From NCBI GenBank assembly GCA_017303855.1, contig JAFLBL010000008.1, forward strand, positions 1 through 64,000: a DNA stretch of 64,000 nucleotides, in the 5' to 3' direction. This document shows, piece by piece, positions 50,508 through 58,873 of the stretch. The notes below the pieces were generated by a model. That model ran no database searches. It saw only the letters and a list, made by a program, of their open reading frames with translations, and was not told where the DNA came from. Both the position numbers and the translations under genes were made by a program. Numbering within the stretch: the first letter of the stretch is position 1; the number at the start of each line of letters is the position of its first letter. This DNA is from Chitinophagales bacterium. GTDB taxonomy: Bacteria > Bacteroidota > Bacteroidia > Chitinophagales > Chitinophagaceae.

Positions 50508-51680
50508 ATGAAGGGTGTATTCTCATTAAAAGGTGTTATTAAGCACTACGACTGGGGAGGATTTTCCCTGATTCCCTCGTTATTAAAACAGGATAATTCC
50601 TTAAAACAACCATTTGCTGAATACTGGTTGGGAACACACCCGCTGGGAGTGGCTGAAGTGGAGTTTGAAAAAGGTGCCCGGGGAGGACTGGACAGCCTGG
50701 CCGGCGAATTACCCTATTTACTGAAAATACTGGATGTAAAGGATATGTTGTCCATACAGGTGCATCCTTCAAAGAAAGACGCGGAAACTGAATTTGCCCG
50801 GGAGAATGAAGCGGGTATCCCTCTGACAGCCGCAAACCGTAATTATAAAGACCCGAATCATAAACCCGAAATGATGGTGGCCCTGGGTGAATTCTGGTTA
50901 CTGCATGGGTTTAAGCCCGAAGCAGCTTTGCAGGCTACACTTGAAAATGTAGCCGAATTAAATCCATTGCTCCCGGTGTTTAAAAGCGGCTCTTATGCCG
51001 CTTTGTATAAACACATCATGGAGATGCCGGTAGAAAAAGTGAATCAATTGCTCCGGCCATTGGTGGACAGGATTACACCCCTTTATGAAGCCGGCGATCT
51101 GAAGAAGGACAACCCTGAGTTTTGGGCAGCACGCGCGGCGGCTACTTTTTCAGGTGAGGAAAACCTGGACCGGGGTATTTTTTCAATTTATTTGTTTAAC
51201 CTCGTGCATCTTCAGGCGGGTGAAGGGATATTTCAGGAGGCCGGGTTGCCTCATGCATACCTGGAAGGGGCCAATGTGGAACTCATGGCCAATTCTGATA
51301 ATGTATTGCGTGGGGGACTGACTCCCAAGCATATTGATGTACCGGAATTGCTCAAACATGTAAAATGCACGCCCACCCATCCCTGTATTATCCGGGGGGA
51401 CATGAGGGAGGAATCCGAACAGCAGTTTTCCACGCCGGTACCCGATTTCAGGCTGAGTATGTATGAACTTAAAGCTGGTGAAACGGTCAGCTTTCATCCG
51501 GAAGGGGTGGAAATCGTTTTACTGACTGCCGGGCAGGCTGAACTGGACGATGAAGAGAACCTGGTAAAGCTGAGACCCGGGAATCCTTCAGCCGTTATTT
51601 TCCCCGGAGAAACAGTTTACCTGGCAGCTGCTACGGATTGTATCGTATTCCGGGCCGGGGAAGGGTATCCACAATCGTGA
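50508..51680 (+). CDS. manA: Mannose-6-phosphate isomerase, class I
   Basis: This 390-aa enzyme interconverts mannose-6-P and fructose-6-P, feeding GDP-mannose and glycan synthesis or mannose use. The start is ATG 50508 (MKGVFSLKGVIKHYDWGG). The zinc-site motifs are SIQVHPSKKDAE (about 84-95), NHKPEMMVALG with Glu, and AGLPHAYLEGANVELMANSD (about 246-265). The C-terminal cupin ends near VFRAGEGYPQS. Length is typical of class I enzymes. Confidence 0.93.
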   Translation: MKGVFSLKGVIKHYDWGGFSLIPSLLKQDNSLKQPFAEYWLGTHPLGVAEVEFEKGARGGLDSLAGELPYLLKILDVKDMLSIQVHPSKKDAETEFARENEAGIPLTAANRNYKDPNHKPEMMVALGEFWLLHGFKPEAALQATLENVAELNPLLPVFKSGSYAALYKHIMEMPVEKVNQLLRPLVDRITPLYEAGDLKKDNPEFWAARAAATFSGEENLDRGIFSIYLFNLVHLQAGEGIFQEAGLPHAYLEGANVELMANSDNVLRGGLTPKHIDVPELLKHVKCTPTHPCIIRGDMREESEQQFSTPVPDFRLSMYELKAGETVSFHPEGVEIVLLTAGQAELDDEENLVKLRPGNPSAVIFPGETVYLAAATDCIVFRAGEGYPQS

Positions 51681-51712
51681 ATAAGTAGTATACCCATTTG
51701 GGTCATTTCTGT

Positions 51713-51720
51713 TAATTTTG
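51713..51720 (+). promoter_or_regulatory. -7 box (TAATTTTG) for the DUF6580 gene
   Basis: TAATTTTG matches TAnnTTTG 22 nt before ATG 51743. The -33 element is not at the ideal spacing. Confidence 0.5.
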
Positions 51721-51742
51721 CATCACATTATAATCATTTGGT

Positions 51743-52321
51743 ATGAAACTCAACGGTCGTTTAATTCTGTTTACTATAGCATTGATAGCAGTAGCCACTA
51801 CCTGTAAATTCTTTTTTGGTCCGCAGATTGAATGGTCCGGTTTCTCCCCGGTGATTGCCATTGCTCTTTTTTCCGGGTTTATAATCAAACAAAAAGACAT
51901 GTCTTTCCTGCTGCCGCTGCTGGCTTTGTTTATCAGTGATGCAGCAATTCAGGTTTTATATAACCAGGGACTATTTGACTATCCGGGTTTCTATGCCGGT
52001 CAATGGAAACATTATGCTGTACTGTTGTTATCCACTGTTATTGGCTGGATGCTGAAAGGCCGCAGTTACAGCAGTCTGATGGCCGGGGGATTACTGGCTC
52101 CCACTGTCTTTTTCCTGGTATCCAATTTCATTGTATGGAATGGTGCCGGAGCAGAAGCTTACTACCCCAAATCATTCAGCGGCCTGATGCTCTGCTATGA
52201 AGCGGGTTTGCCCTTCTTCCGTAATTCTGTGTTGGCCACATTGGTGTTTGTGCCGGTGATTGTACTGGCGTATAACGTAGTGATGGAAAGAAAAGCAGTG
52301 ATGAAGCTGATGTCCCGCTAA
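51743..52321 (+). CDS. DUF6580 family membrane protein (putative transport)
   Basis: This 192-aa inner-membrane protein has five to six hydrophobic segments, among them LILFTIALIAVATTCKFFF, FSPVIAIALFSGFII, YAVLLLSTVIGWMLKG and VLATLVFVPVIVLAYNVV. The short loops and the NFIVWNGAG stretch resemble S-component-like small-molecule carriers in the DUF6580 family. The substrate is unknown and no energising module is adjacent. Confidence 0.7.
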   Translation: MKLNGRLILFTIALIAVATTCKFFFGPQIEWSGFSPVIAIALFSGFIIKQKDMSFLLPLLALFISDAAIQVLYNQGLFDYPGFYAGQWKHYAVLLLSTVIGWMLKGRSYSSLMAGGLLAPTVFFLVSNFIVWNGAGAEAYYPKSFSGLMLCYEAGLPFFRNSVLATLVFVPVIVLAYNVVMERKAVMKLMSR

Positions 52322-52447
52322 TCAGTCTTGTTGTTTTCAACTAAAGGTATATTCTTATTGTAGTTAGTAGGTTCTACTGAATCTCCGTTTTCTTAGTGCG
52401 GGATCTATTATCAGTTTAGTAATTTTACATCCTGATAATCCGTATTT

Positions 52448-53566
52448 ATGAAAGCAGTATTAATACTGATGTGGGGTCTGGTCAGTACAACTTTAAACGC
52501 CCAAAGCAGCGCGGGTCCGCGTAGTGCTGGAAATTTTGCCAATAATACTTCAACCGGTACAGTAGCCTGGGTCAATACAGGTAATGTAATCAGTTCTGAC
52601 AACAGTTATTCAACGGTCTCTGTGAGCCTGGGATTACTTTCCAGCGCGAATACCAATTACCTGGTGGCCTCCAACTTTGGCTTTAGTTTATCCGGCACCT
52701 CCGTAATAACGGGTATTAAAGTAGAGGTGGAAAAACAATATGACATTTTACTGGGAGTGCTTTCTTCCGTATCTGATAATGCCGTAAGGCTGGTAAAAGG
52801 TGGGGTGATTGGAGGAACCAACAAAGCAGCCGGATCCTGGTCTTCCACCGATGCGTACACCAGTTATGGAGGCAGCAGCGATTTATGGGGACAAACATGG
52901 AGTCCCGCCGATATCAATAGCAGCAATTTCGGCGTGGCTGTTTCAGCAAATATATCTTCAGGACTTGCTTCTCTTACCATGGATGCACTGGTGGATCATA
53001 TCCGGATTACCGTTTATTTTAATGTAACGGTTCCTGTACATTTTGTAGACGTTGATGCTGCACCCGCTGGTGATAAAATATGTATTCACTGGAGTACGGC
53101 TACGGAGTCTTCCAGCCGGTTTTTTGTTGCGGAGAAACTACTTCCTTCCACTACGGAATGGATTCCGGTGGATACGGTTAAAGCCGCTGGTGAGAGCCGG
53201 ACGATAAAAGAATATGTACTCTATGATACTCATCCGGACGAAAACGCTTTATACCGCATTCGTGAAATCAATATGGACGGACTGGCTGAATTTTCAAAAG
53301 TGGTACGGCTCAACGGGTATCATCCGCAGCCCGGTAAGGTAAAACTGCAGCCGAACCCGGCGAATAACCGGACCCTCATTATTGCTTCTTCCCCGTTGAG
53401 GCAAGTTCAGTTACTACATTTAAGCGGACAACAGCTGCGGCAGATCTCATTGCCCGGGACTGACTATCAGTTTGAGCTGGGACTGGAGGGCCTACCCAAA
53501 GGCGTATATACATTATTGTTAGAAACGAAGAGCAGCCGGGAAGTTAAAATGCTGCTGGTAGAATAA
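52448..53566 (+). CDS. Secreted protein with T9SS type A sorting domain
   Basis: This 372-aa protein has a signal peptide (MKAVLILMWGLVSTTLNAQ) and a Ser/Gly/Thr-rich beta domain (about 20-190, SLGLLSSANTNYLVASNFGF split here, WSPADINSSNFGVAVSANI). A fibronectin-like linker follows (VPVHFVDVDAAPAGDKICIH, ALYRIREINMDGLAEFS). The C-terminal sorting signal reads KLQPNPANNRTLII, LLHLSGQQLR and LPKGVYTLLLE. It is surface-exposed; the N-terminal domain has no recognised function. It converges with rnhA. Confidence 0.82.
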   Translation: MKAVLILMWGLVSTTLNAQSSAGPRSAGNFANNTSTGTVAWVNTGNVISSDNSYSTVSVSLGLLSSANTNYLVASNFGFSLSGTSVITGIKVEVEKQYDILLGVLSSVSDNAVRLVKGGVIGGTNKAAGSWSSTDAYTSYGGSSDLWGQTWSPADINSSNFGVAVSANISSGLASLTMDALVDHIRITVYFNVTVPVHFVDVDAAPAGDKICIHWSTATESSSRFFVAEKLLPSTTEWIPVDTVKAAGESRTIKEYVLYDTHPDENALYRIREINMDGLAEFSKVVRLNGYHPQPGKVKLQPNPANNRTLIIASSPLRQVQLLHLSGQQLRQISLPGTDYQFELGLEGLPKGVYTLLLETKSSREVKMLLVE

Positions 53567-53578
53567 AAAACAACGACT

Positions 53579-54046
53579 TTACTGCTCTTCGAACCCCACA
53601 TCCGTTAGCAATGTGTGCCTGGCCCCATCCGCGGCGGCGGTGGCTAGTTCGTCACAGCGGTTGTTATAAGGATTATCCGCATGGCCTTTCACCCATTTGA
53701 ACTTAATATGGTGTTTGTGTGAGAGTTCGTAAAATTCACGCCAGAGATCGGGATTTTTTTTGCCGCCCTTAAAGTTTGTTTTGATCCAGTTTTTCAGCCA
53801 GCCCTCTTCCCAGGCTCTTACCACGTACTGGCTGTCGGAATAGACAGTTACATGCATCCCGTCTTTTTTCAGTGCTTTTAGGCCGGCGATCACGGCCATC
53901 AGTTCCATCCGGTTATTCGTGGTGTGTTTGTATCCCTGCGACAATTCCTTGCGGTGTTGCCCGCTCATGAGAATGGTGCCATAACCGCCGGGACCGGGAT
54001 TGCCCCTGGAAGATCCATCCGTATACATCGTGATCGTAGTGCTCAT
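53579..54046 (-). CDS. rnhA: Ribonuclease HI
   Basis: This 155-aa nuclease removes RNA from RNA:DNA hybrids. The catalytic acidic residues are in MYTDGSSRGNPGPGGYG (Asp), NNRMELMAVI (Glu), TVYSDSQYVV (Asp) and NRCDELATAAA (Asp). The basic-protrusion segment KNWIKTNFKGGKKNPDLW marks type 1 enzymes. It is the second gene after the GH88 hydrolase with only a 1-nt gap, so it is co-transcribed or translationally coupled. Confidence 0.95.
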   Translation of the reverse strand: MSTTITMYTDGSSRGNPGPGGYGTILMSGQHRKELSQGYKHTTNNRMELMAVIAGLKALKKDGMHVTVYSDSQYVVRAWEEGWLKNWIKTNFKGGKKNPDLWREFYELSHKHHIKFKWVKGHADNPYNNRCDELATAAADGARHTLLTDVGFEEQ

Positions 54047-54047
54047 G

Positions 54048-55241
54048 TTAGTTTTTCAGGTGCCATTTTTGGTAACGAAGCATTGCTTCCAGGAAATAAT
54101 AATCGGCATAAGTAAGTGAGACATTCACTTCACTTTTATGCGGTAAAGATCCCACATTCTGTTTGATTAAAAACCCACCGTTTTCGCCGGGCCGGGTCAG
54201 ATAGGCTTCGGCAGAGAGGGAGCGGATTATTTGTACGGCGGCGGCAACAAATTTCTTTTTTTCTTTTTTGTTGACATACTGCCCCAACTCGAGCAGGGCC
54301 GAAGCCATAATCGCACCTGCGGAAGCATCGCGAAAAGTTCCGGGGATACCAGGCGCGTTGTAATCCCAGAAAGGTATTTTATCGGCCGGCAGATTCGGAT
54401 GATCCAACAGGAAGTGAGCAATTTTCCTGGCCTGCCCCAGATATACTTTGTTTTGGGAGTACGCATACATCGTTGTAAACCCATAGAGGCCCCATGATTG
54501 TCCCCTTGCCCAGGCGGATTCATCCGCTGCTCCCTGCCAGGTCAGTTTTTTGCTGATTTCTTTTTTGTCCAGGTCCCAGTCGAGCACATGGTAACTGCTG
54601 TTATCCCGGCGAAAATGATGACGAAGTGTGGTATTGGCATGCGCGAGTGCGATTTCGCGGTACCGGGCATCACCCCCGTTGTTACTTACCCAGTACAGCA
54701 GTTCCAGGTTCATCATATTATCAATGATAACCGGGCATTTCAGCCGCTCGCTGCTGTTCCATGACTGGATGGATTGTATAGAGGGCCGGTAGCGTGTTGC
54801 CAGGGAAGCGGCGGCCGTCATCACCGCGTCTTTATAGTCCGGTTTGCCCAGCAGCCGGTAAGCATTTCCAAAACTGCAGTTGATCATGAAGCCCAGATCG
54901 TGATTGCCCGTAAAGTATTTTTCTTTTTCGAGTATGCGTAAGCGTTTTTCGGCTATCTGCCTGATCTCTTCGTTGTTTGTATACTCATAAATATAGAGCA
55001 GGCTGCCCGGGAAAAAGCCGCTGCACCACCATTTTGTATCACTGGTACCCGCTTTACCAGTGGCCGGATCAAAGAACCGGGGCATCAGGGTATCGGGGGT
55101 GTTTTTTTCGAGCAGTTTATATTGAGACAGGGCAAGTGCGAAATTTTCACCGATAAGCGTTTTCATGGACGGGTTACCTTCCTGGGATAAAACGGTCGTT
55201 GAAGCGAGCAAAAACAGGGCGGCGAAAAGGGTGGGTTTCAT
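54048..55241 (-). CDS. Glycoside hydrolase family 88-like (unsaturated glucuronyl hydrolase)
   Basis: This 397-aa protein starts at ATG 55241 (MKPTLFAALFLLASTTVLSQ, signal peptide). It has the (alpha/alpha)6 barrel motifs TKWWCSGFFPGSLLYIYEYT, the catalytic Asp in CPVIIDNMMNLELLYW, SYHVLDWD and WARGQSWGLYGFTTMY. GH88 enzymes hydrolyse unsaturated uronyl disaccharides produced by polysaccharide lyases. The acceptor cannot be told (glycosaminoglycan or plant/ulvan type), and no lyase or SusCD pair is adjacent. rnhA follows directly. Confidence 0.88.
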   Translation of the reverse strand: MKPTLFAALFLLASTTVLSQEGNPSMKTLIGENFALALSQYKLLEKNTPDTLMPRFFDPATGKAGTSDTKWWCSGFFPGSLLYIYEYTNNEEIRQIAEKRLRILEKEKYFTGNHDLGFMINCSFGNAYRLLGKPDYKDAVMTAAASLATRYRPSIQSIQSWNSSERLKCPVIIDNMMNLELLYWVSNNGGDARYREIALAHANTTLRHHFRRDNSSYHVLDWDLDKKEISKKLTWQGAADESAWARGQSWGLYGFTTMYAYSQNKVYLGQARKIAHFLLDHPNLPADKIPFWDYNAPGIPGTFRDASAGAIMASALLELGQYVNKKEKKKFVAAAVQIIRSLSAEAYLTRPGENGGFLIKQNVGSLPHKSEVNVSLTYADYYFLEAMLRYQKWHLKN

Positions 55242-55328
55242 TGGGGAAAGATAAGAATTGATCATCAGATTTACTGATCATCCGGCTTTAGCCTGAAATA
55301 TACCGTCGACTTTATTATAATTGATTAC

Positions 55329-56954
55329 TTATACCTGGAACACACCTGTCTTCAATTCACTCATATCCGGATTGTGATCCGCGGCTTTTATTCCTTCTGC
55401 CAGCACACGTCTAGTATCCACCGGGTCGATGATTGCATCCACCCATAAACGGGCTGCGGCATAATACGGGGAAGTTTGTTTTTCATACCGGTTCCTGATT
55501 TCACTGAGGAGTTTGTTTTCATCCTCCGGGCTGACTTCTTTACCTTTTGCTTTTTCTGAGGCTACCTGTATTTGTAATAACGTTTTGGCGGCTGAGTCGC
55601 CGCTCATTACAGCTATTTTAGCGGTGGGCCAGGCATAAATAAAGCGCGGGTCATAGGCTTTACCGCACATGGCATAGTTGCCGGCCCCATAGCTGTTGCC
55701 CAGTACAATAGTAAATTTGGGTACAACGGAATTGGCCACAGCATTTACCATTTTGGCGCCATCTTTTATTATGCCCGCGTGTTCACTGCGGCTGCCCACC
55801 ATAAAACCGGTTACGTCCTGCAGGAAGACCAGCGGAATTTTTTTCTGGTTACAGTTAAGTATAAAGCGGGCTGCTTTATCCGCAGCGTCATTATAGATAA
55901 CACCGCCCATCTGCATTTCGCCTTTGCGGCTTTTTACTATTTTACGTTGATTGGCTACTATGCCAACGGCCCATCCTTCAATGCGGGCATATCCGCATAC
56001 AATGGTTTTGCCATAGTCGGCTTTAAATTGTTCGAACGCACTGTTATCAACGATTCGTTCAATGATATCCACCACATCATAGTTTTTACCATCGGGAGGA
56101 AAGAGTCCGTAAAGTTCTTCCGGTTGTTTTGCCGGGGGCTGCGGGGCTATCCTGTCAAAGCCCGCTTTGGGTTTATCGCCCAGCATGCCCATCATTCGTT
56201 TGATATGATCCATGCATTCCTCTTCGGTACTGAATTTGTAATCGGCAATACCACTGATTTCAGTATGCGTACCGGCACCACCAAGCGTCTCATTATCGAT
56301 ATCTTCCCCGATGGCCGCTTTTACAAGATAGGGGCCTGCCAGGTAGATGGAACCATTACCTTCCACCATCAATGTTTCATCGCTCATAATAGGGAGGTAG
56401 GCGCCACCGGCCACACAGGGTCCCATAACCGCGGCAATCTGGGTGATTCCCATACCACTCATGCGGGCATTGTTGCGGAAGATGCGGCCGAAATGTTCTT
56501 TGTCCGGAAAAATTTCGTCCTGCATGGGAAGGAATACACCGGCACTATCCACCAGGTAGATAACAGGCAGGTGATTTTCCATCGCGATTTCCTGCAACCG
56601 CAAATTTTTCTTTCCGGTAACCGGAAACCAGGCACCCGCTTTCACAGTCTGGTCATTGGCGAGAATCACACATTGCCGGCCACTTACATAACCAATACCT
56701 GCCACAGTACCACCAGCGGGACATCCCCCTTGTTCCGTATACATTTCATAGCCGGCAAAGGCGCCGATTTCTGTAAAAGGGGCTCCTTTATCTGTGAGGT
56801 AGTCTATCCGTTCGCGGGGTGTAAGTTTCTTTTTTTCGTGTTGTTTATCAGCGGCTTTCTTTCCGCCGCCTTCTTTGATTTTTTCCAGTTTCTGACGGAA
56901 GCCGGAGAGGAGAAGTTTGTTCTGGTCTTCGTTTCGGTTAAAGTCAAGGTTCAT
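55329..56954 (-). CDS. Acyl-CoA carboxylase carboxyltransferase (methylcrotonyl/propionyl-CoA carboxylase beta-type)
   Basis: This 541-aa enzyme starts at ATG 56954 (MNLDFNRNEDQNKLLLSGF); an upstream ATG lies in repeat DNA. It has two crotonase-fold carboxyltransferase domains, with LTPRERIDYLTD, GMGITQIAAVMGPCVAGGAY, AGTHTEISGIADY and YGAGNYAMCGKAYDPRF. These fit the beta subunit of methylcrotonyl-CoA carboxylase (leucine degradation) better than propionyl-CoA carboxylase, but I do not separate them firmly. The biotin-carrying alpha subunit is not here. A good TAnnTTTG box lies 19 nt upstream, next to a GTACGAA array. Confidence 0.88.
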   Translation of the reverse strand: MNLDFNRNEDQNKLLLSGFRQKLEKIKEGGGKKAADKQHEKKKLTPRERIDYLTDKGAPFTEIGAFAGYEMYTEQGGCPAGGTVAGIGYVSGRQCVILANDQTVKAGAWFPVTGKKNLRLQEIAMENHLPVIYLVDSAGVFLPMQDEIFPDKEHFGRIFRNNARMSGMGITQIAAVMGPCVAGGAYLPIMSDETLMVEGNGSIYLAGPYLVKAAIGEDIDNETLGGAGTHTEISGIADYKFSTEEECMDHIKRMMGMLGDKPKAGFDRIAPQPPAKQPEELYGLFPPDGKNYDVVDIIERIVDNSAFEQFKADYGKTIVCGYARIEGWAVGIVANQRKIVKSRKGEMQMGGVIYNDAADKAARFILNCNQKKIPLVFLQDVTGFMVGSRSEHAGIIKDGAKMVNAVANSVVPKFTIVLGNSYGAGNYAMCGKAYDPRFIYAWPTAKIAVMSGDSAAKTLLQIQVASEKAKGKEVSPEDENKLLSEIRNRYEKQTSPYYAAARLWVDAIIDPVDTRRVLAEGIKAADHNPDMSELKTGVFQV

Positions 56955-56973
56955 GGGAGTAGTCGTTAGGAAG

Positions 56974-56981
56974 CAAAGATA
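56974..56981 (-). promoter_or_regulatory. -7 box (TATCTTTG) for the acyl-CoA carboxylase gene
   Basis: On the minus strand TATCTTTG matches TAnnTTTG, 19 nt before ATG 56954. The GTACGAA array at 56994-57028 lies 12 nt upstream, over the expected -33 region. Confidence 0.6.
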
Positions 56982-56993
56982 GGAATGTGGGGA

Positions 56994-57028
56994 AAAGTAC
57001 GAAGTATGAAGTACGGGGTACGAAGCAG
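56994..57028 (+). repeat. Heptamer array, GTACGAA family (5 units)
   Basis: AAAGTAC, GAAGTAT, GAAGTAC, GGGGTAC and GAAGCAG lie directly upstream of the carboxylase -7 box. The same family occurs at 61906-61940 and, inverted, at 4725-4752 and 28460-28480. Confidence 0.82.
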
Positions 57029-57227
57029 GGGCTTCTGGCTGGTTTGGATATACCGGCCAGTCACACATAGAAATAGCAGGTACATAGAAAAGCATAGTGT
57101 TGTTGTAGACTGGCAAATCGGCATACGGCACAACCGTATTCAAATCTGCTATCTTTTCTATAATTTGCATCAGCTTTTTTCATTTTAAATCATGGCCGTT
57201 ACACCTTTTGCCATCAACCTATTCTCC

Positions 57228-57881
57228 ATGAAATTTAAAATCTTCGCTGTGACCTTTCTATTGGCATCATTTACTTTGCAAGCTCAGCGGCAAAAGAATA
57301 TCTTTTCCATCGGGGCTGGTTTTCATTTGGTAAATATGGGAATAGATGAAGCTGATTTCCGGGATATTCATGCATTCAGGAACGGGGTTGGGAAAAAGAA
57401 AAATTTTACTTCAACCGGTTATGAGGTCAGTATCAGCCAGCCGGTCAGTTCTCGGCTGACTGCCCGTGTTTCATGGGCGCATTTCAACAGCGAAGGGTAT
57501 AAATTTAAGGAAGAAGGTTATTTGAGTTATAGTTATTACTATACATTGAAGGGAGATTTAATTCCCCTAACCCTGGAATACCGGTTAAGCAGGAATCCTT
57601 CCACGCGGTTGCAGTTATTTGCGGGAGGCGGTCTACAACTGATAAAATTCAAAATGTCGGAACTGGAGCGCTCTTCATTGGGGATTGGGTCGGTTATTAC
57701 CCAGTTCAGAGAGTTTAAAAAGTCGGAATTCGGAGTACTTGCTGTACCAGGGCTGAATTACCGGCTGATCGGGCAGGTTTATTCAGATTTCCATCTAAGA
57801 ATGGGCTATTCATTTTCCGGGCGGGTAACTTTTAATCCATCAATTTCGTTGAATTATATGTTTGGGAAAAGCCGTTCCTGA
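57228..57881 (+). CDS. Outer membrane beta-barrel-like protein
   Basis: This 217-aa protein starts at ATG 57228 (MKFKIFAVTFLLASFTLQAQ, signal peptide); ATG 57192 twelve codons up is possible but spoils the signal. The strands alternate polar and hydrophobic residues (GYEVSISQPVSSRLTARVSW, LTLEYRLSRNPSTRLQLFAG, GVLAVPGLNYRLIG). The chain ends in a Tyr/Phe-containing strand, NPSISLNYMFGKS. It is an outer-membrane barrel of unknown role. Confidence 0.7.
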   Translation: MKFKIFAVTFLLASFTLQAQRQKNIFSIGAGFHLVNMGIDEADFRDIHAFRNGVGKKKNFTSTGYEVSISQPVSSRLTARVSWAHFNSEGYKFKEEGYLSYSYYYTLKGDLIPLTLEYRLSRNPSTRLQLFAGGGLQLIKFKMSELERSSLGIGSVITQFREFKKSEFGVLAVPGLNYRLIGQVYSDFHLRMGYSFSGRVTFNPSISLNYMFGKSRS

Positions 57882-57949
57882 AATTCAGGAGTGGCCGGGT
57901 TTGCATTCTGGTTTTTCCATGAAAATTAATCAACCAGTAAACCAACAAT

Positions 57950-58621
57950 ATGAGCAAGCATTTTTCTTTTGGTGAAACCGTGCCCGGGTATTCAATTCCT
58001 GTACTAAATGAACGTGAAATCAGGGCAGGAGCGGGTATCCTGTTCCTGGCTACTTTTTATTCCCTGATGGCGATAATGTACAAGGGAGATTTTGTGCCGG
58101 TGAAATATGTAATTACCATATTTTTTACAGACTTTCTGATCCGGGTTTTCATCAGTCCCCGTTATTCACCAGTGCTGATTCTGAGCCGCTGGATAGTACG
58201 GAATCAAAATCCCGAGTATGTAGGAGCAAAGCAGAAAAAATTTGCCTGGATCATCGGGGTAATCTTGTCGGGGACCATGTTTGTCCTTTTTAATATCGTA
58301 AATGCCTATAGTCCCATTACAGGGATTATCTGCCTGATCTGCCTGATATTTCTCTTCTTTGAATCAGCTTTTGGTATTTGTATCGGGTGTAAAATGTACA
58401 GCCTGTTTTATAAAGAAAAGGCCCAGTATTGTCCGGGAGAAATCTGCGTGCGCAAAGACCGGCAACCCATCCAGAAAGTGACCAGGATTCAATACCTGGT
58501 TCTGCTTTGTTTTGCCGGGTATATTGTACTGGTGGTTTTTTTGGCAAATGATCATTTTGCGAAGAAACCGTATGATATGTTTGGGATATTTGAGAAAGAA
58601 CAGCCTGATATAAGTCGATAG
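57950..58621 (+). CDS. DUF4395 family membrane protein
   Basis: This 223-aa inner-membrane protein opens with the DUF4395 signature VPGYSIPVLNEREIRAGAG (residues 10-28). It has four to five membrane segments and the FFESAFGICIGCKMYSLFY motif (about 137-155) with two Cys typical of the family. An extra C-terminal span follows (YLVLLCFAGYIVLVVFLA). The role is unknown; in other species relatives lie near sulfur or thiosulfate transport genes. The TAG stop lies inside a heptamer array. Confidence 0.82.
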   Translation: MSKHFSFGETVPGYSIPVLNEREIRAGAGILFLATFYSLMAIMYKGDFVPVKYVITIFFTDFLIRVFISPRYSPVLILSRWIVRNQNPEYVGAKQKKFAWIIGVILSGTMFVLFNIVNAYSPITGIICLICLIFLFFESAFGICIGCKMYSLFYKEKAQYCPGEICVRKDRQPIQKVTRIQYLVLLCFAGYIVLVVFLANDHFAKKPYDMFGIFEKEQPDISR

Positions 58622-58647
58622 TCGTTAGTCTTTAGTAATTAGTAAAA
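58613..58647 (+). repeat. Heptamer array, AGTCGTT family (5 units), covering a stop codon
   Basis: AGTCGAT, AGTCGTT, AGTCTTT, AGTAATT and AGTAAAA are in 7-bp phase. The TAG at 58619-58621 of the DUF4395 gene lies in the first two units. The rest of 58648-58873 holds no gene. Confidence 0.85.
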
Positions 58648-58873
58648 GGTAAGCCGGGTTACAGGCACCCTGCACCGTTTTTTTAGGATGCAACCTTCAT
58701 TAAGCTTTTAACGACTTGTACTAACAAGTGTTATTGATATAGTCGTTTTTTGTTAGTATGATTATCGGGAATACTTAGTTTCCTGCATAACTGCAGTTTA
58801 TATTTTTCCCCCGGACAAAAACTCACAACTATTCATTTGTTTTTTCATTAAATTGGGTTAACTGGTTAAGGAA

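Noticed and set aside
55779..56969. 396-codon plus-strand ORF opposite the acyl-CoA carboxylase
   Set aside because: Long but without any family motif, rich in His and Phe; the opposite strand encodes the carboxyltransferase.
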